A stretch of 64,000 bases of DNA, taken from assembly GCF_030463535.1 (NCBI RefSeq), contig NC_132878.1, forward strand, positions 87,182,355-87,246,354, written 5' to 3'. The notes beneath the pieces were generated by a model. It was given only the letters and a program-made list of their open reading frames with translations, was not told the DNA's origin and searched no databases. This stretch comes from Salminus brasiliensis (lineage: Eukaryota > Chordata > Actinopteri > Characiformes > Bryconidae). Both the position numbers and the translations under genes were made by a program. Within the stretch, counting starts at the first letter, position 1; each line of letters begins with the position of its first letter. Below, piece after piece: positions 23,024 to 36,400 of this stretch.

Positions 23024-26000
23024 CATGTGTTTCCCCAATAAGTTGCTAAGTGACAGAGAAACAGATGCAGCTGTTTGAAACACTGTATGCTAAATCTAAA
23101 CAACGCCACCGACAAGGAGTGTTAAGGTTGAGATGCATAGATGTGAAGTGCATCCAATGATTAATTATAAATTAACTTCGCATATTTGGTGAAATTACAT
23201 TTCCACATGCATTTTAAACAGAAATCTTTGAAAAGCTTGGTGTATTGTTTTTGTATCGTCTATATTCCTGTCTATATACCTCTATGTAAATATATTTCAT
23301 AGTCACAGTTTTGTGGTAATATTTAATTAAATAAATATTAATATTAAATAAATAATGTTTTGTGTGCATTTTTTTGTTGTTGTGGGCACTGTTTTTAAAA
23401 ATAATTATTTCACTAATAAGTTAATAATAATAAGATTAATAATAATAATAATAAGATTAATAATAAGAAGAAGATTAATATTTATAATAATTAATTTATT
23501 ATAATATTAATAATTAATATTTTATAATCATACTTTTTAAAACAATTTAAAATGAATCATAAACAAATGTAAATAAATAATTTGGAATTTCAATTAATTA
23601 TTAAAAAAAATAATAATGGCACCAAACCAAAACAAAGCAGACACATTTCAAGAAGCAAAATCGTTCCTAAAGTTTCATCATCCAAAAGAATCATCGAGGT
23701 CAGAGATTTACACCAGTACCACATACTCAAGGGTGGATACACAAACACACACATTGGGGACCCAGAGTGTGGGAAAAGTACACTACAGAAAAGAGGGCTT
23801 TTCTTATGCTAATGAGAGCACTGTACGGCTGGACAGCTAACATGCATGAAAGGTTTAACATGAGAAAGAATGGAGGAAAAAAGAACATACTGTACACACT
23901 ACAACCTGTGGTAAAGAAACAAGCATGAGGAGAGAAGAAACAATGGTATGCGGGTGGGAATGGGGGGGGGAGGGGGGGGGGTGCTGTACCTCTCCATTCT
24001 CAAAGGTGATCTCTCGAACAAGGGGCACACACTTGTCCTGTGCCCAGGCATAGATGAGATCAAAGTTCGTAAGTGAACCTAGGTATACCATGTCAGGAAC
24101 ACTCTCTCCTATTGGCTTATAGATAACGTTGTCACCACTGAACCGCTCAGGCTTGGACACCTCACTGAAAGACAGAGAAAATATATGTACTGTTAAAACA
24201 CATCTACATGATTTATCACACAAAAAAAAAAAATAGTTGAGATCTTAGGTGGTAGTTTGAAGAACAAAGCTTGGTTCCAGATTTCTTCTAGATGGCCCCA
24301 GTCAGCATGTGGGTGTGCTAAATTTCATGCGCTTCCAAAATCATTAAGCACTGATTAACCAAACCAGGTAATGGATGATAACTATAAATAATACTAGACT
24401 CATATGACACATATGCCTAAAACCACATATATAACCTTTATAAGCATATATATCTCTACTCTACATTATCAGTTTCTTTGGTTTTACTATTTATAGTTAT
24501 GTTGCCACATACACTATTTATAGTGTATGTGGGAAATTACCATTTGCCTTGTATTTCATAAGCCATGGACAACATGTCCCCTAAATTCCAAATAAAAAGA
24601 TTGCTATTTACAGCATCTATTTACAGAAATGACACCTGCTCAAAACAACTGCTGAAATAATGCAAATTCATTATTAAATAATTATAATGCAAAGCATTTA
24701 TTATTTACACAGTGCTAATATTTGAACTTTGAGAACATTCAAAAATCACTACGGTAAAATAACCTTGACTGCCAATCACAGCTTTCATGTCTTGGCAGGC
24801 TCTCCTCTAGTCTCTCACATTGCTGTTTGGTGACTTTGACATTCATTCTGTGCAAATTCAGGCAACTCAGCTTTGTTTGTTAAAATGCCTGGAATAAAAT
24901 GCTTTCCATACATGTAGAGATACACTTTCACTTTAATCAAAAGTAAATGATTAACATTAGATCATTGCATAAAGTTGGATCAAATGAATGGCATTAGGTA
25001 TCCTGACACACAAAGAACATCTGGGAGGGTCAGGATGGTTGCCACTAATAAATCATATGTTGGGCCAAATATATATATTTCCTTATAATTTGATCCAACC
25101 TAATACAATGATCCAATGTTAATCATTTACTTTTGCAGGTCAATCTTAAGCCACATCATTCTGAAGGTATGCCCGATCACAAGGCATAATCACAAATCTT
25201 AAAATGGTATTTTGTTAATATTGGACAACCCCTATTTGCTTTGAGCAAGAAATAAATTATGGCTTGAGTGCTGAGCTCTCTTACCCAAACGCAGCCATGA
25301 AGACGCAGTCATCTCGCAGGATGTTGGCCACTTTTTCGTAAGTATGGTAGTTGTCTGAGTTCTTCTGCTCAAAGTAGCCTATAATGGTTCGTTTAGACCT
25401 CTGAGAGAGGGAGAAAGGATGCAAGGATTAGAAAGCTTTAATAATGGCTATTTTTAATAATACCTTTGAAAAGAACAGAACATTACATAAGGCATTTAAG
25501 TAAAACAGTGTAAAGCTCAACAAACACCAAAACAAAAACATTTAATTCCCTTCCCGTTTATTTGGCGAGCATTCCTTTGTACCACGGTACCCCGGCGTTA
25601 ACCTCCTGTTAAACACACCCGGCTTAAACAGTGCTTAAAGGTGTGGCTCACCAAAGACACAAGCATACGCAATGTTGCCCATACCCCAAACATCGTGAAT
25701 GTGATTCTTTGGTGAAATAAGCTTGCAGCTCCTATACAAATCTAAAGAAGCAAACTATCAACACCAAATGCACTATATGTCCAAATGTTTGTGGACACCC
25801 ATTCTAATGAATGCATTCAGGCAATCCTATACTTTTGACTTGTGTGTGTGGGGTGACAATCCAACATCCTGACCTCAATCAAATCCTCACAGCAATGCTC
25901 CATAACAGAGCAGAAATCATTCGCTGGACAGTAGAGTTTTACTCAAATAAAAGCAGAAACACACAATTTATTTTGGAAGATAAATGAGCAGGTGTCCCAA

Positions 26001-26109
26001 TACTTTTGTCCATAGCGTACGTCATAGTGCATGTCTAAGATGCTCGACTAAGTGTGGGCTGATCAATTCTCTTTTCAGTATGGGAGCTCCAAAGTTGCAC
26101 CAATGGGTG

Positions 26110-26163
<54 letters not shown>

Positions 26164-27798
26164 GGTCTTAACACATGGATGAACTGTGTGTGAATGCATG
26201 AGTGTGAACTCACATCTACTTTGGTGACATCTTCCAGGCTCTGGATCTCTGAGATAGGGTCCACTTTCTGCTGGCGAATGAAGTCTGCGATGGCAGTCAC
26301 TGACCTTTGACCTCTGTACTCCCTCTTCATCATCATCCCATTCCTAAAAAGCTTCAGGGTGGGATACTTACTGATCCTGTAGCGCTGTGCTATATCAGCT
26401 AGAGAGAACAGAAGACCAGCATCTACTTGAGTACATCTTCTAACACAAAGTAATACACAAAGTAACATTGGAAAATACTACTACTACTACTACTACTAAT
26501 AATAATAATAATATATTTACATAATGTTTATATATAGCTATTCTCATTGTCATGGTAACATATATAAGTGCTAGGGAGTAAAAACACTAGACATAAAACC
26601 AAAGTTCAAATCCCTTTATTTTCCAGGCATTATGGTTTACCCTGGGACCAAAACACAGAGATTAGAGTTCTTTAATCCATTTAATTTAAATAGAAATCAC
26701 ACAAAAAAATACCATTTTATGATTATTTTAGTTTTTCAGAATAATTTGTGTAAAAAAAATATATCCATAAAAATCATTGAGATCATTGGCAAAAATAATA
26801 ACAATAATAAAGGAAATGACCTGTCCAACATTTTCAATGTCGATTCCCGCAGTGTAATCTATGAACGGGTGTATGCAAATACCTTTATTGTTATTGATAC
26901 TCAGACATTTGCATACACCATATGTTCAAATGTTTGTGGACATGCACAAGATGCACAGATACAGCTTATCTAGTACATGTAGAGTAGTATTGCAAATAAG
27001 ACTCTCTGGAACAGATGAAATAGTTTTCTTTGCATATCACAGTTTAGAAAGCTGGGTTCAGAGTACAGGGTCAACTATGCTACGGCGCCCCGTGAATAAG
27101 AGGGTTAAGGGTCTTGCTCAGGGACCCAAAAATGGTCATTTAGTGAAGGGTAAATGGTGAAGGGTAGTGAAGGGTAATGGTAATGGTGGGTAATGGTGAA
27201 GTAATGGTGGGTAATGGTGAAGGGTAGTGAAGGGTAAATGGTCATCTATAGACAGGCCTTTACTTGGTCTAAGGGGAACCCGCTGTTTCTCTACTGAAAA
27301 GAGCACAACAGTGCTGGCTGGTGTTTGGCCGGTGGCTTCAAGATAAACAGTAGCAAGTTTCATACGCACTGAAGGAAGAGGTAAATTGACCTCCCACTCA
27401 ATTACTATTACTATATTGTTTGAGCTGACTTGTGAGAAATACACATGTAGTGACCTACATTGTGAGCGGTCTGTGATTGGCTATTAGAAAAAGGCGTTTT
27501 TAGAAACAGTCCCACAGACGCTTTGTCTGACTAAACAGTGATCAGCAAGCAGACGTCTATTCGTCTTTGTTCAGCTATATGAGAAATGTTAGTGAAAAGG
27601 GGGCATTGCTCTTGGTTATTTGAGGCGGAGTGTGAGCGAGAGGGGAAAAGAAAAGAGAAAATGAGAACTGGGGAGCGAGGGGCAAGAGAGGAGGGGGTGC
27701 GGGGGGGTGGAGATAAAAGCGAACCCCATACTGGGGGTTAAATACTGCAGAGCTCATTGGGAGGAATCTAAGTCTCTCTCTCTCTCCCTCCCTCTCGT

Positions 27799-27872
<74 letters not shown>

Positions 27873-30800
27873 GGGTATCTTTGAGCTGCCTTCACTTCAC
27901 AGAAGATGCAGTTTTGTCATTAAACCATCAAACACTTTACAGGTCATCAATAATTCTGTTTAATTTATCTGAAAGGCTAAGCTGGTGTGTGCGTGCGTGC
28001 GCGTGCATACTCACTATGTTGGTCACAGTCCACCCGAGCGAACACCACCTGCGATGTGTCTGGATACTCCTCCCTCACCACATTAGAGGCTTCTTCAAAG
28101 ATAGGGTGCAGCATCTGACTGAACCGACACCTAAACACACACACACACACACACACACACTTACATTAGACCATCAAAGCTTTAAGACAAAAAAAAATGA
28201 ATACATATGCATGCACATAAAAACCACATAAGAAGCAGTAACCCACCCTTGTCTTTAGTATGACCAATATGAACACAGGGCTGATACAGGTACAGAAGGG
28301 CTAAAACGTCAAAATATCAAGAGCAACTTAACTTCCTGTTAGTGATCATAATGGACTACAGCTGGCAGATTTGATATGCCCACATAAAAAGGGTTTGTTT
28401 GACAGCACTCATTGGATTGGCCGACACACAGTACAATAGAAGGCAAACAGGTAATTTCAATAAGGTGCACTTGCGCAGGAAAATGACCTCCAGGACCTTA
28501 ACTGCCCACCCCTGAAGTACTGTGAGGCCATGATGTGCAAGAAGACCCAAACTGCCACTCTCAGCTGAGGGGACATTGGCGTGGATGGTCTGCATGGTTT
28601 TGCTGCCAGTGGAGCTGGCTCATTGCACAAGTGGATGTACTAATGAAGGAGAAGAAAACCTTGCACACTACACATCTGTGTCTGAGTGTACAAGTCTACT
28701 CACCAGTCTGCATAGAAGTTGACTAAAGCCACCCCAGCATTATCTGTGGAAGGACAAGGTTTATTTGGTTAGACTGATGTAATGACCATGCACCACAGAA
28801 TGACCTGCTAAACTGCCACCTCTGTAGTTTACAGATGAGCAGTGCGCACACAGACAATCAGAATTGGCCAGTTTTTGCTCCAAAATGGCCATCAGCCAAT
28901 TAGTTTGTAAAGGATTTAGAATGGGCCAAACAAAACAATCAGTGAATCTATCTAAATTATACATTTTACTGTTTAAATAGTTCATCCAGTCACATCTGTG
29001 CACTAAGTGCATTTTAAAGCAATTCAATTTGAACCAATGGTGAAATATGTGATTCCATAATGCACCGAAATAATTCACTGAGGTCAGAGGTTTACATGCC
29101 CATGCATCCCCATCCACACCCAGACCCACACCCACTACTTACTAAGTATGTCGTCAATGTTCCCCGCATCCAGACTGGTAATCTCTGCCCGCACTGGAGT
29201 GTACAGTCCGGTTACCTGCCAAGCACAGAGCAAAGACAGGAAATGACACAATCCCTGATGAAGCCTCGCACACAGGTTCACACTGACTCACTGCTTATAA
29301 GTATAGGAGTATATCAGCAGCACTGCTGCAATAATTCTACAGCTTTAAGGCATTTCTTAGAGGTTATATACAAAGTCCAGCCTCCGCTTGAGTGGAGTGG
29401 CTCCACTACAGTCGTACTTGGCTATCCTTGAGCCTTGACAACATACAGAATTGAACATTAATGCATTAATGTACATAGGGGTGGGCAATAGACCAAATTA
29501 GAATGTCCTTCAGTCCTAAAAACATATAGGACTGCAGTATGTTCAGGTGGATAGCTCACATTCTGCCAGCATTTCCCAGCTTTCAGCTGCAGGAGTACTG
29601 AACCCAGCGAGGGAAAGTGAAAGTACCACGTTTGCCAATATCACAGTATTTACAACAGTGCATCTATATTGTAAAACTGTGAATATTTAATACAGAAATG
29701 ATATTTACTGCAGTACTTACTTGAATGTATAATTTACAAATAAATGTTAATATCTTTGAAATGAGAGCAATATGCACATTTCATTTCTGACCCAAACTGA
29801 CAATGCTTGTAGGTGCCATGAAATATCTGTATGATTCTGATATTACTGTGCATCCCTATTAATGTTGTTTATGGAAATCATGCAAATATGCCACCAACAT
29901 CTATGCAAAATAGGTACAGTCATCTTGCAGCTCACCTACCTGCAAAACAGACCACTCAGCACCTGCTGTGCTCTACCCCACTTTCACAACCACCTAAAAA
30001 AAGTGCTCTGCTGCAAACGCTGGTGTGATAACAGTTTATCGAAAGATCAATAAAGCAGTTAGAGGCTAAACTCACAATTAACAGCTCTCGGTTTGGCAGT
30101 CACAGCATGTACCTATCAGTGGCTAAATTAACACAGTTTCGTAAGGTCTCTGACATCATCCCTGAGCTGTTGTAGAAGACAAAAGTCTAAGAATACAGGT
30201 CCAGAGTCTGTATGCGCCATCAATTACTAATTTAACCACAGAGTATAAAAACAGACATTTAACAGGCACCAAGTCATTCTTCCAGTACACTATACCTACT
30301 AGGCCCAATATGCCACTGGCAAAAACCTCCTAAAGCAAGTCTTCACTTGTGAAAACCATGGTCAACAGTGCCCACTGACATCTGGGTTCTGTCTATCAGA
30401 GGAAAGGAGGCTTTAGTTAATCACGCAGCCATGCTCACATCACTTAGCTTTTGTGATTTTTGGGGTTTGATCTTGTCATGGGGTGGTAGAAGACGACGCC
30501 CGCGGTCCTGCTCTGGTGAAAGAATTAAACCCCCTCTTTGTGATTTAGGGTGGCTCAACATTGCGATATGCGGTTTTACTGTCAGTTTATGTACAGTATA
30601 TGTACTCAATTTCCCAGACTCCTCTGCTTGCTCACGTAACCACTCTGGACAATCAGGACAAAGCCTGATCGCTGGAGTTTTAGGAGTCGCCCCTGAAGCT
30701 CATCAGCTCCGCTGCTTAGGCTCTCCCCACACAATGACTCTTTACACAGTATTCCTGGCCTTCCCCTGTGCATCTCCTGTGGGTTTGCTTGCTCCGTTTT

Positions 30801-33425
30801 GTGTACCAACCTTTATATGTTTAGACTCTTTTGCCCCGTTTTGTCTGCCTTTTATACCCGATTCTCATATTGTGATTTTGATTCAGCTCCAGAGAGATCA
30901 GCCCAGAGAGATCAGCCCAGAGAGATCAGCCCAGAGAGATCAGCCCAGAGAGATCAGCCCAGAGAGATCAGCCCAGAGAGATCAGTCCAGAGAGATCAGC
31001 CCAGAGAGATCAGCCCAGAGAGATCAGCCCAGAGAGATCAGCCCAGAGAGATCAGCGGAATAAAGGCAGAGGTCATTGCCTGTCCAAAATCTTTTTTTGA
31101 TGGTTGACTCATTCACTCGCTCAGTCTTCCACCTCCAGCGTCTCTGAGTGACTGGTTTCGTCTGCTCATGGACATGACTCTTCTATAGTTGAAGCTCAGC
31201 GAGCAGGCTTTGTCTCTCAAATTTTGCATAGTTCCTCATCTAAACTATTGAAGCTGCATTTGGTTTTGGGACCAGAGCACCTGCCGTTGTCTCCATCTTA
31301 CAAAACGAAGAAAACAAACACAACAGTGTGGCGGTTGCCTGCAGTTGCCTGCGCTTCCCTGTGGTTCGCTTGTTAATAGCGTGATATTGTGAAAGTGCAG
31401 TTATCATGACAGCCCTAGTAACTTGTCCACCTGGAAACAGCAGCTCTAATTTAGAGTGTAAGCTTGTCAGGTTCTACAGGAAACCTAGGATTCTGGTGAG
31501 TGAAGTGAACTTACTCCCCCTAAACGGATTACACTGTAGAGAGGTTTGTGGCAGGCAACCAGAATTCTTGGAGTGGAGTCCCACAGGTCTCCAATCTAGG
31601 GTTGGTTTCTTTCTCTTTCTCTACAGTACTGCTTCATTACTCTGCTCACGACTCCTTTAGCCTTGGTGACTCAACTGTAACTCATAGAAACTTTCCCTTT
31701 GTATTACAGGAGCATCCATGCCGTCACTGCACGGTTCTGCAATAGCTTTGTCCCATAAGCAGTCAGACTTTTAAACAACAGAGACTGACCTAAACCCCAC
31801 CCTCACCCCCCTGACCCATAGCATTTTAACCTGTCTGCATCCTATTTATATATTCCATACTTTACCACCTCAGTACCTGCTGTGTTTCATGTGCATTATA
31901 AACTCTCTGCATATAATGTCACAGAATGTTACATTTCTATGCACCTTATTATCAATACCTACCTGTTAATTATCAATTAGCAATCTGTCCTGTACTGTAT
32001 TGTTTTTGTTCTCGTTTTGTTCTATGTTGCACCCTTGTTCTGGACAAAACGTCATTTCTTTTCACTGAGTACTGGAACAGAGCTGAAAGGACAATAAAAG
32101 CCTCTTGACTTGACTAAACTGCAATAAACTAGAAACTCCGGAGCTACTGTAGGTTCAGAACTATGCAAATGTAAAGTTGCAGCTCCTGATGATCATTTTG
32201 AGTACCAAGTTACTTTTACAAGGTACAGTTGCTTCTTAATATCACAAATGAGGTTTTCTATTTTTCAGCACAGAGCACTTTGTAAAAGAGGCCTTGATCT
32301 AAATAAAGGTTCAGTTGGAGTTGTCATAAATTTACACACTTGCAGAATGTGTGAGGAAGAGAAGGATGAAAAACTCAGGAACTCCTTGACACAAGACAAT
32401 TTGCTTAAGGAGCAGCTCAAATTTGCCTAAGGATGGGTCGTATACTGGTCATAAAACAGAGGTAGTGGCTGAACCTCATAACCGCAACACTGCTATTCCT
32501 AATCATGACGCTAACCCAGAGCAAATCCTGTTACACTCTTTGACAAAGCAGGTCATCATAAATCAGCATTAACTGCATTTAAAGTATTTAAACACCCTTT
32601 ATTCTAAATAATGAATTAGACTATTTCTACCACACCCACTAACAAGCTAACATGTAGATTGGATCAGAACCGGCAAATACTCAGCATTAAGGTCTCAGGT
32701 TAGATCACAGGGCAAAGACCCAATCACGTTCAGCGTAGGATCCCAGCTTTCAAAAATGCTCTTACTACTGCTAGAGCTGCCCTAGTCAACTGTAAGTGTT
32801 GTTAACGGGAGAAAGCAACCACCCTGGCTGAACAAACGTCCAGATCGGAATGCCAAGCTTCATGTATCTAGGTTTCCTTGGCTTTTCAGGTTTCCGGACA
32901 GGTTTGGATGACGTGAAAAGGCATTCTTCAGAGAGATCGAATGCACTGCGAATGAATTTAGCTGGATTAACGCAGAAGAACACTACACGTCTATACACAC
33001 ACACAGTGCCAATTACAAAGCTTGTTGGAGGAGGAATAACGGCCCACTTTTGATTGTTTGGGCAGGGTCCTGTAGATCCAGTGCTTCAAACCACGTTGCA
33101 ACTTTGGTGTCTTGACACCACCATCATGCATGGAGTGAAGTCCATACTCTGCTGAGTTCTGCTGAGTGAAAGAACTTGACTGCCCTGCAGTCTCGACTTC
33201 AACCCCATCAGACATGTTTGGGATGGATAAGAAGAAAGAAAGTTGTTAACCCACTATGTGGAATGACATGGATGTACACATAGATGCATGTTGTTTGGGT
33301 GTCCATCTACATAAAACGAGACCAAGTATCTCAATGTGTTCCTTAGCTGAGAGTGAGCCTGTTGACCCTTTAAGAAAAGGCCTACTGAAAAGGATCTAAA
33401 TCACCAGAAAAAAAACAGATTCTAA

Positions 33426-33497
<72 letters not shown>

Positions 33498-36400
33498 CTG
33501 CAAGCCATATGGCCGGCCCAGCCATAGTGTTGGCAGCCAGTGAGCAGCACTGCTTAAATTCATCAGCTAATCTCACAGTGCGCTCAACCCTCCCACTGCC
33601 ACCAAAACATAACACAGCTACATATGAGCTGATCCCTGGCCTAATCCACAATCCACACACACAGCCAGTCCGCCCAAAAAATTCACACGGCGAGAAGAGC
33701 AACAAACACCCCTCTCAAACCGCCTCTCTACAAATAAGCAGAATAATGTCAAACATAATGAGTACTAATGAGTTTTGACAGAAACGGCTGAAATGCAGCC
33801 TCACTGTTCTGAGAAACACAGGCCTGATGACCGACTCTGAGCATAGCAACCCTGATTCATGCTCAAGTAGTGACCATTCTGACCAGTTTTAAGGGTACAG
33901 CAGGTAACAACCAAGGGTGGATAGTTCCTATTGCTCACCAGTTTACATTCTAGCCACCAAAAATCCAGATCCTGTGGCCTGAGGGGTCACCCCGCTTTCA
34001 GATCTCTCTGCTTATTTTCCCTTCAAACAAACCAGCAGACCAGAACATGAATTCTCACACATTCACAAACATCCACCATTGTTAAAAAAAACAAACACTT
34101 TTCACCCTCCCACGCCAGACCAGGAGCCTGTGTGGTCACATACAGGACTAGCTGCAACAAAACACACTTTATAATGTTAATGTTACCCCCAATAAAAGCT
34201 AAGGTGAAAGATTCACTCTAAACTCAGAGCACTTGTTGCAGCCTACCATAAGGGCTGGATTACAAAAAATATGGGTTTATGGTTAGTGAAGAAAATTATG
34301 ATTAACATGGGAGGGACTTCATTAGCAAAGAACTGGAAGAACGTGAAAGGAGCTCAATGAGTTTTATGCACAGTGACATAGAAACCTTGTATCTCCAAAA
34401 ATGAAAACTTTACACTTTTCATATTCCAGGTCATTCTGGAGCATTTCTATTGGTCCAGCCATCATGACATTTTTGACACCGTGTGCTTAAAGAAAAGTCT
34501 TCAGATGAGTTTTGAACTATGGTAAAAAAAACATCACGTATATCGTGTATCACGATATTTTAGGACATTTGCAATACACAATATTTATTACAACACTTGT
34601 AATCAGACTAAATAAATCATTAGCCACAGATTCTTAAAAGCCACTGTTCAGACAATCTTCTATTCTGAACACAGTGATTTTATTCAACATCCACTGCTCT
34701 TCATCTAATTAAACCAGTCTAATCACACTGTTATTAATAAAACATGCAGCTGATCAGTGTTCTTTAAGCACTACCAATAATCTCAATATGCTTAGAAAAG
34801 CATGCTGTGTACCACAATAAAATGTATCAACATACAATAAAATGTTGTCATACTGCCCAGCTCTAATTCATACAAATACAATTCTGTTATATCACTCTAC
34901 AGCTCAATTCAACTCTATGCAGTCCACATATTTCATTTACTTTCAGGGACAGTTCTGTATCTCTTCGCTTGCCCAGAAATGCACGTGTAAAGCATGTCCT
35001 TTAGGGTTGGCTCAAAGCGCACATTGCACTTCCTGACTGTAGGAGGAGTCCAGGAGCAAGAACGACCAATGCTTTAAGCAGCTAAATACGATTTGTTGAA
35101 GTCAGATTTTCTCATATTTCCACATCTGTTGCCCAAAGCATGTGCAAATACACTGATTAGGAAGGGAAATACTGAGTAGGCCAGTCATGTTTATGAGCTG
35201 GGATATTTAGCATTATCTATTGACACTACTGCTGTGTTTGAAAGAAAAATAAATGAAACAAACAAATGAAATCCTATCTGTGCGAATGCATCCTGAACCA
35301 TGAATAACATGATTCCTATCTGAGAGAAATCTGATGTCATGTGACCGTTTACTGTTCAAGCTGCAGGAAAAACAAAAAAACTGCTCTGCCCGAATCAGAT
35401 ATACTAAAAAAATCAGACCTGACTGTCTAAGCCAAGTGTAGAAACAAAGGGGTAGGAATTGTCAGGTTGAGGGCAACAGCATAGAGATACACAGAAGCGA
35501 AGGTTTTAACAAGGGTCTTCATAAGTGTGGTGTGTCCTCGATTCAGTTTGTGACCTTTACCCCTGAGGGCCCAGTTCGCCTCTGATAAGTGGTCTCTGAC
35601 AACATGCAGTACTGGATCCCGCTGTATGATCACTAGTACAATGTCTTAACACGTTCCACTGCTCTGTTACTTTTTCTGCTGCGGAAGCAGAGCAGTGAAA
35701 ATGACAGTGAAATGGAGCACTTCACTATCATGAATATCTGAGCCAAGTGTACAGTGCAGACAGATGAGCAAGGAAAGCTGTTCCACCAGTGTCAGCGATT
35801 ACACAAGCAAGGAAGCAGTCAAGCACATTTACACAGGCGTCCAACAGGTCAGCATTTCTGGAATCCTAAACAGCTCTGTCCATGTTAGGGGTAGAAATGA
35901 AACGGCTTAGACTTGTGAAGGACATGAAGGCACACTGTTTGTGTGCGCTTAGTCATGTAGGGGCCAGTACATACAGTAGGTACTGCAGGCATCAGCTAAA
36001 GTGGAGCATAGTGTCAGGTCATACAGAGTGCACATACATACATACATACATAGGGCCTGAATGCAGAAGACATTTGATAAAAAAATATAAGATTTTTTAT
36101 TAAGTGAGCGTACTCCAAGTTTTACCTCTTTTCTAATACAACTGAAACTGATTTTTTCAAGCTTTTTTTTTTAAGTTTACATTTTGTAACTCTAAAATGA
36201 GTTATTCTGAAAAGAAGAACTCTTCCAAGTAGGTTGTTAACTACTTAAACATTAACAGCCTACAGGAACACCCAGCTACCAACATCACACAGTGAGAGTG
36301 TGTGCTGTGTCAGACTAGAGATGGCTCAGATCAGATGCCTATCTGTAGCTGAAACTGCTGGCTCACACCATCTAAACCCACCATCAGAGAGCCTCAAAAA

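Noticed and set aside
26022..26468. 148-codon single-exon minus gene
   Set aside because: Only 26214-26398 is coding (erp44 exon 5); the ends are intron, including translated (CA)n and (TA)n.
27575..28231. Open frames with Cys-Val or His-Thr runs
   Set aside because: They read through a (CT)n(CA)n microsatellite; the minus-strand erp44 exon 4 is the only coding part nearby.
30368..31107. 231- and 102-codon open frames with Arg/Glu/Ser-rich repeats
   Set aside because: The tail is produced by the 14-bp tandem array, which stays open in several frames at once; the head has no recognisable domain.
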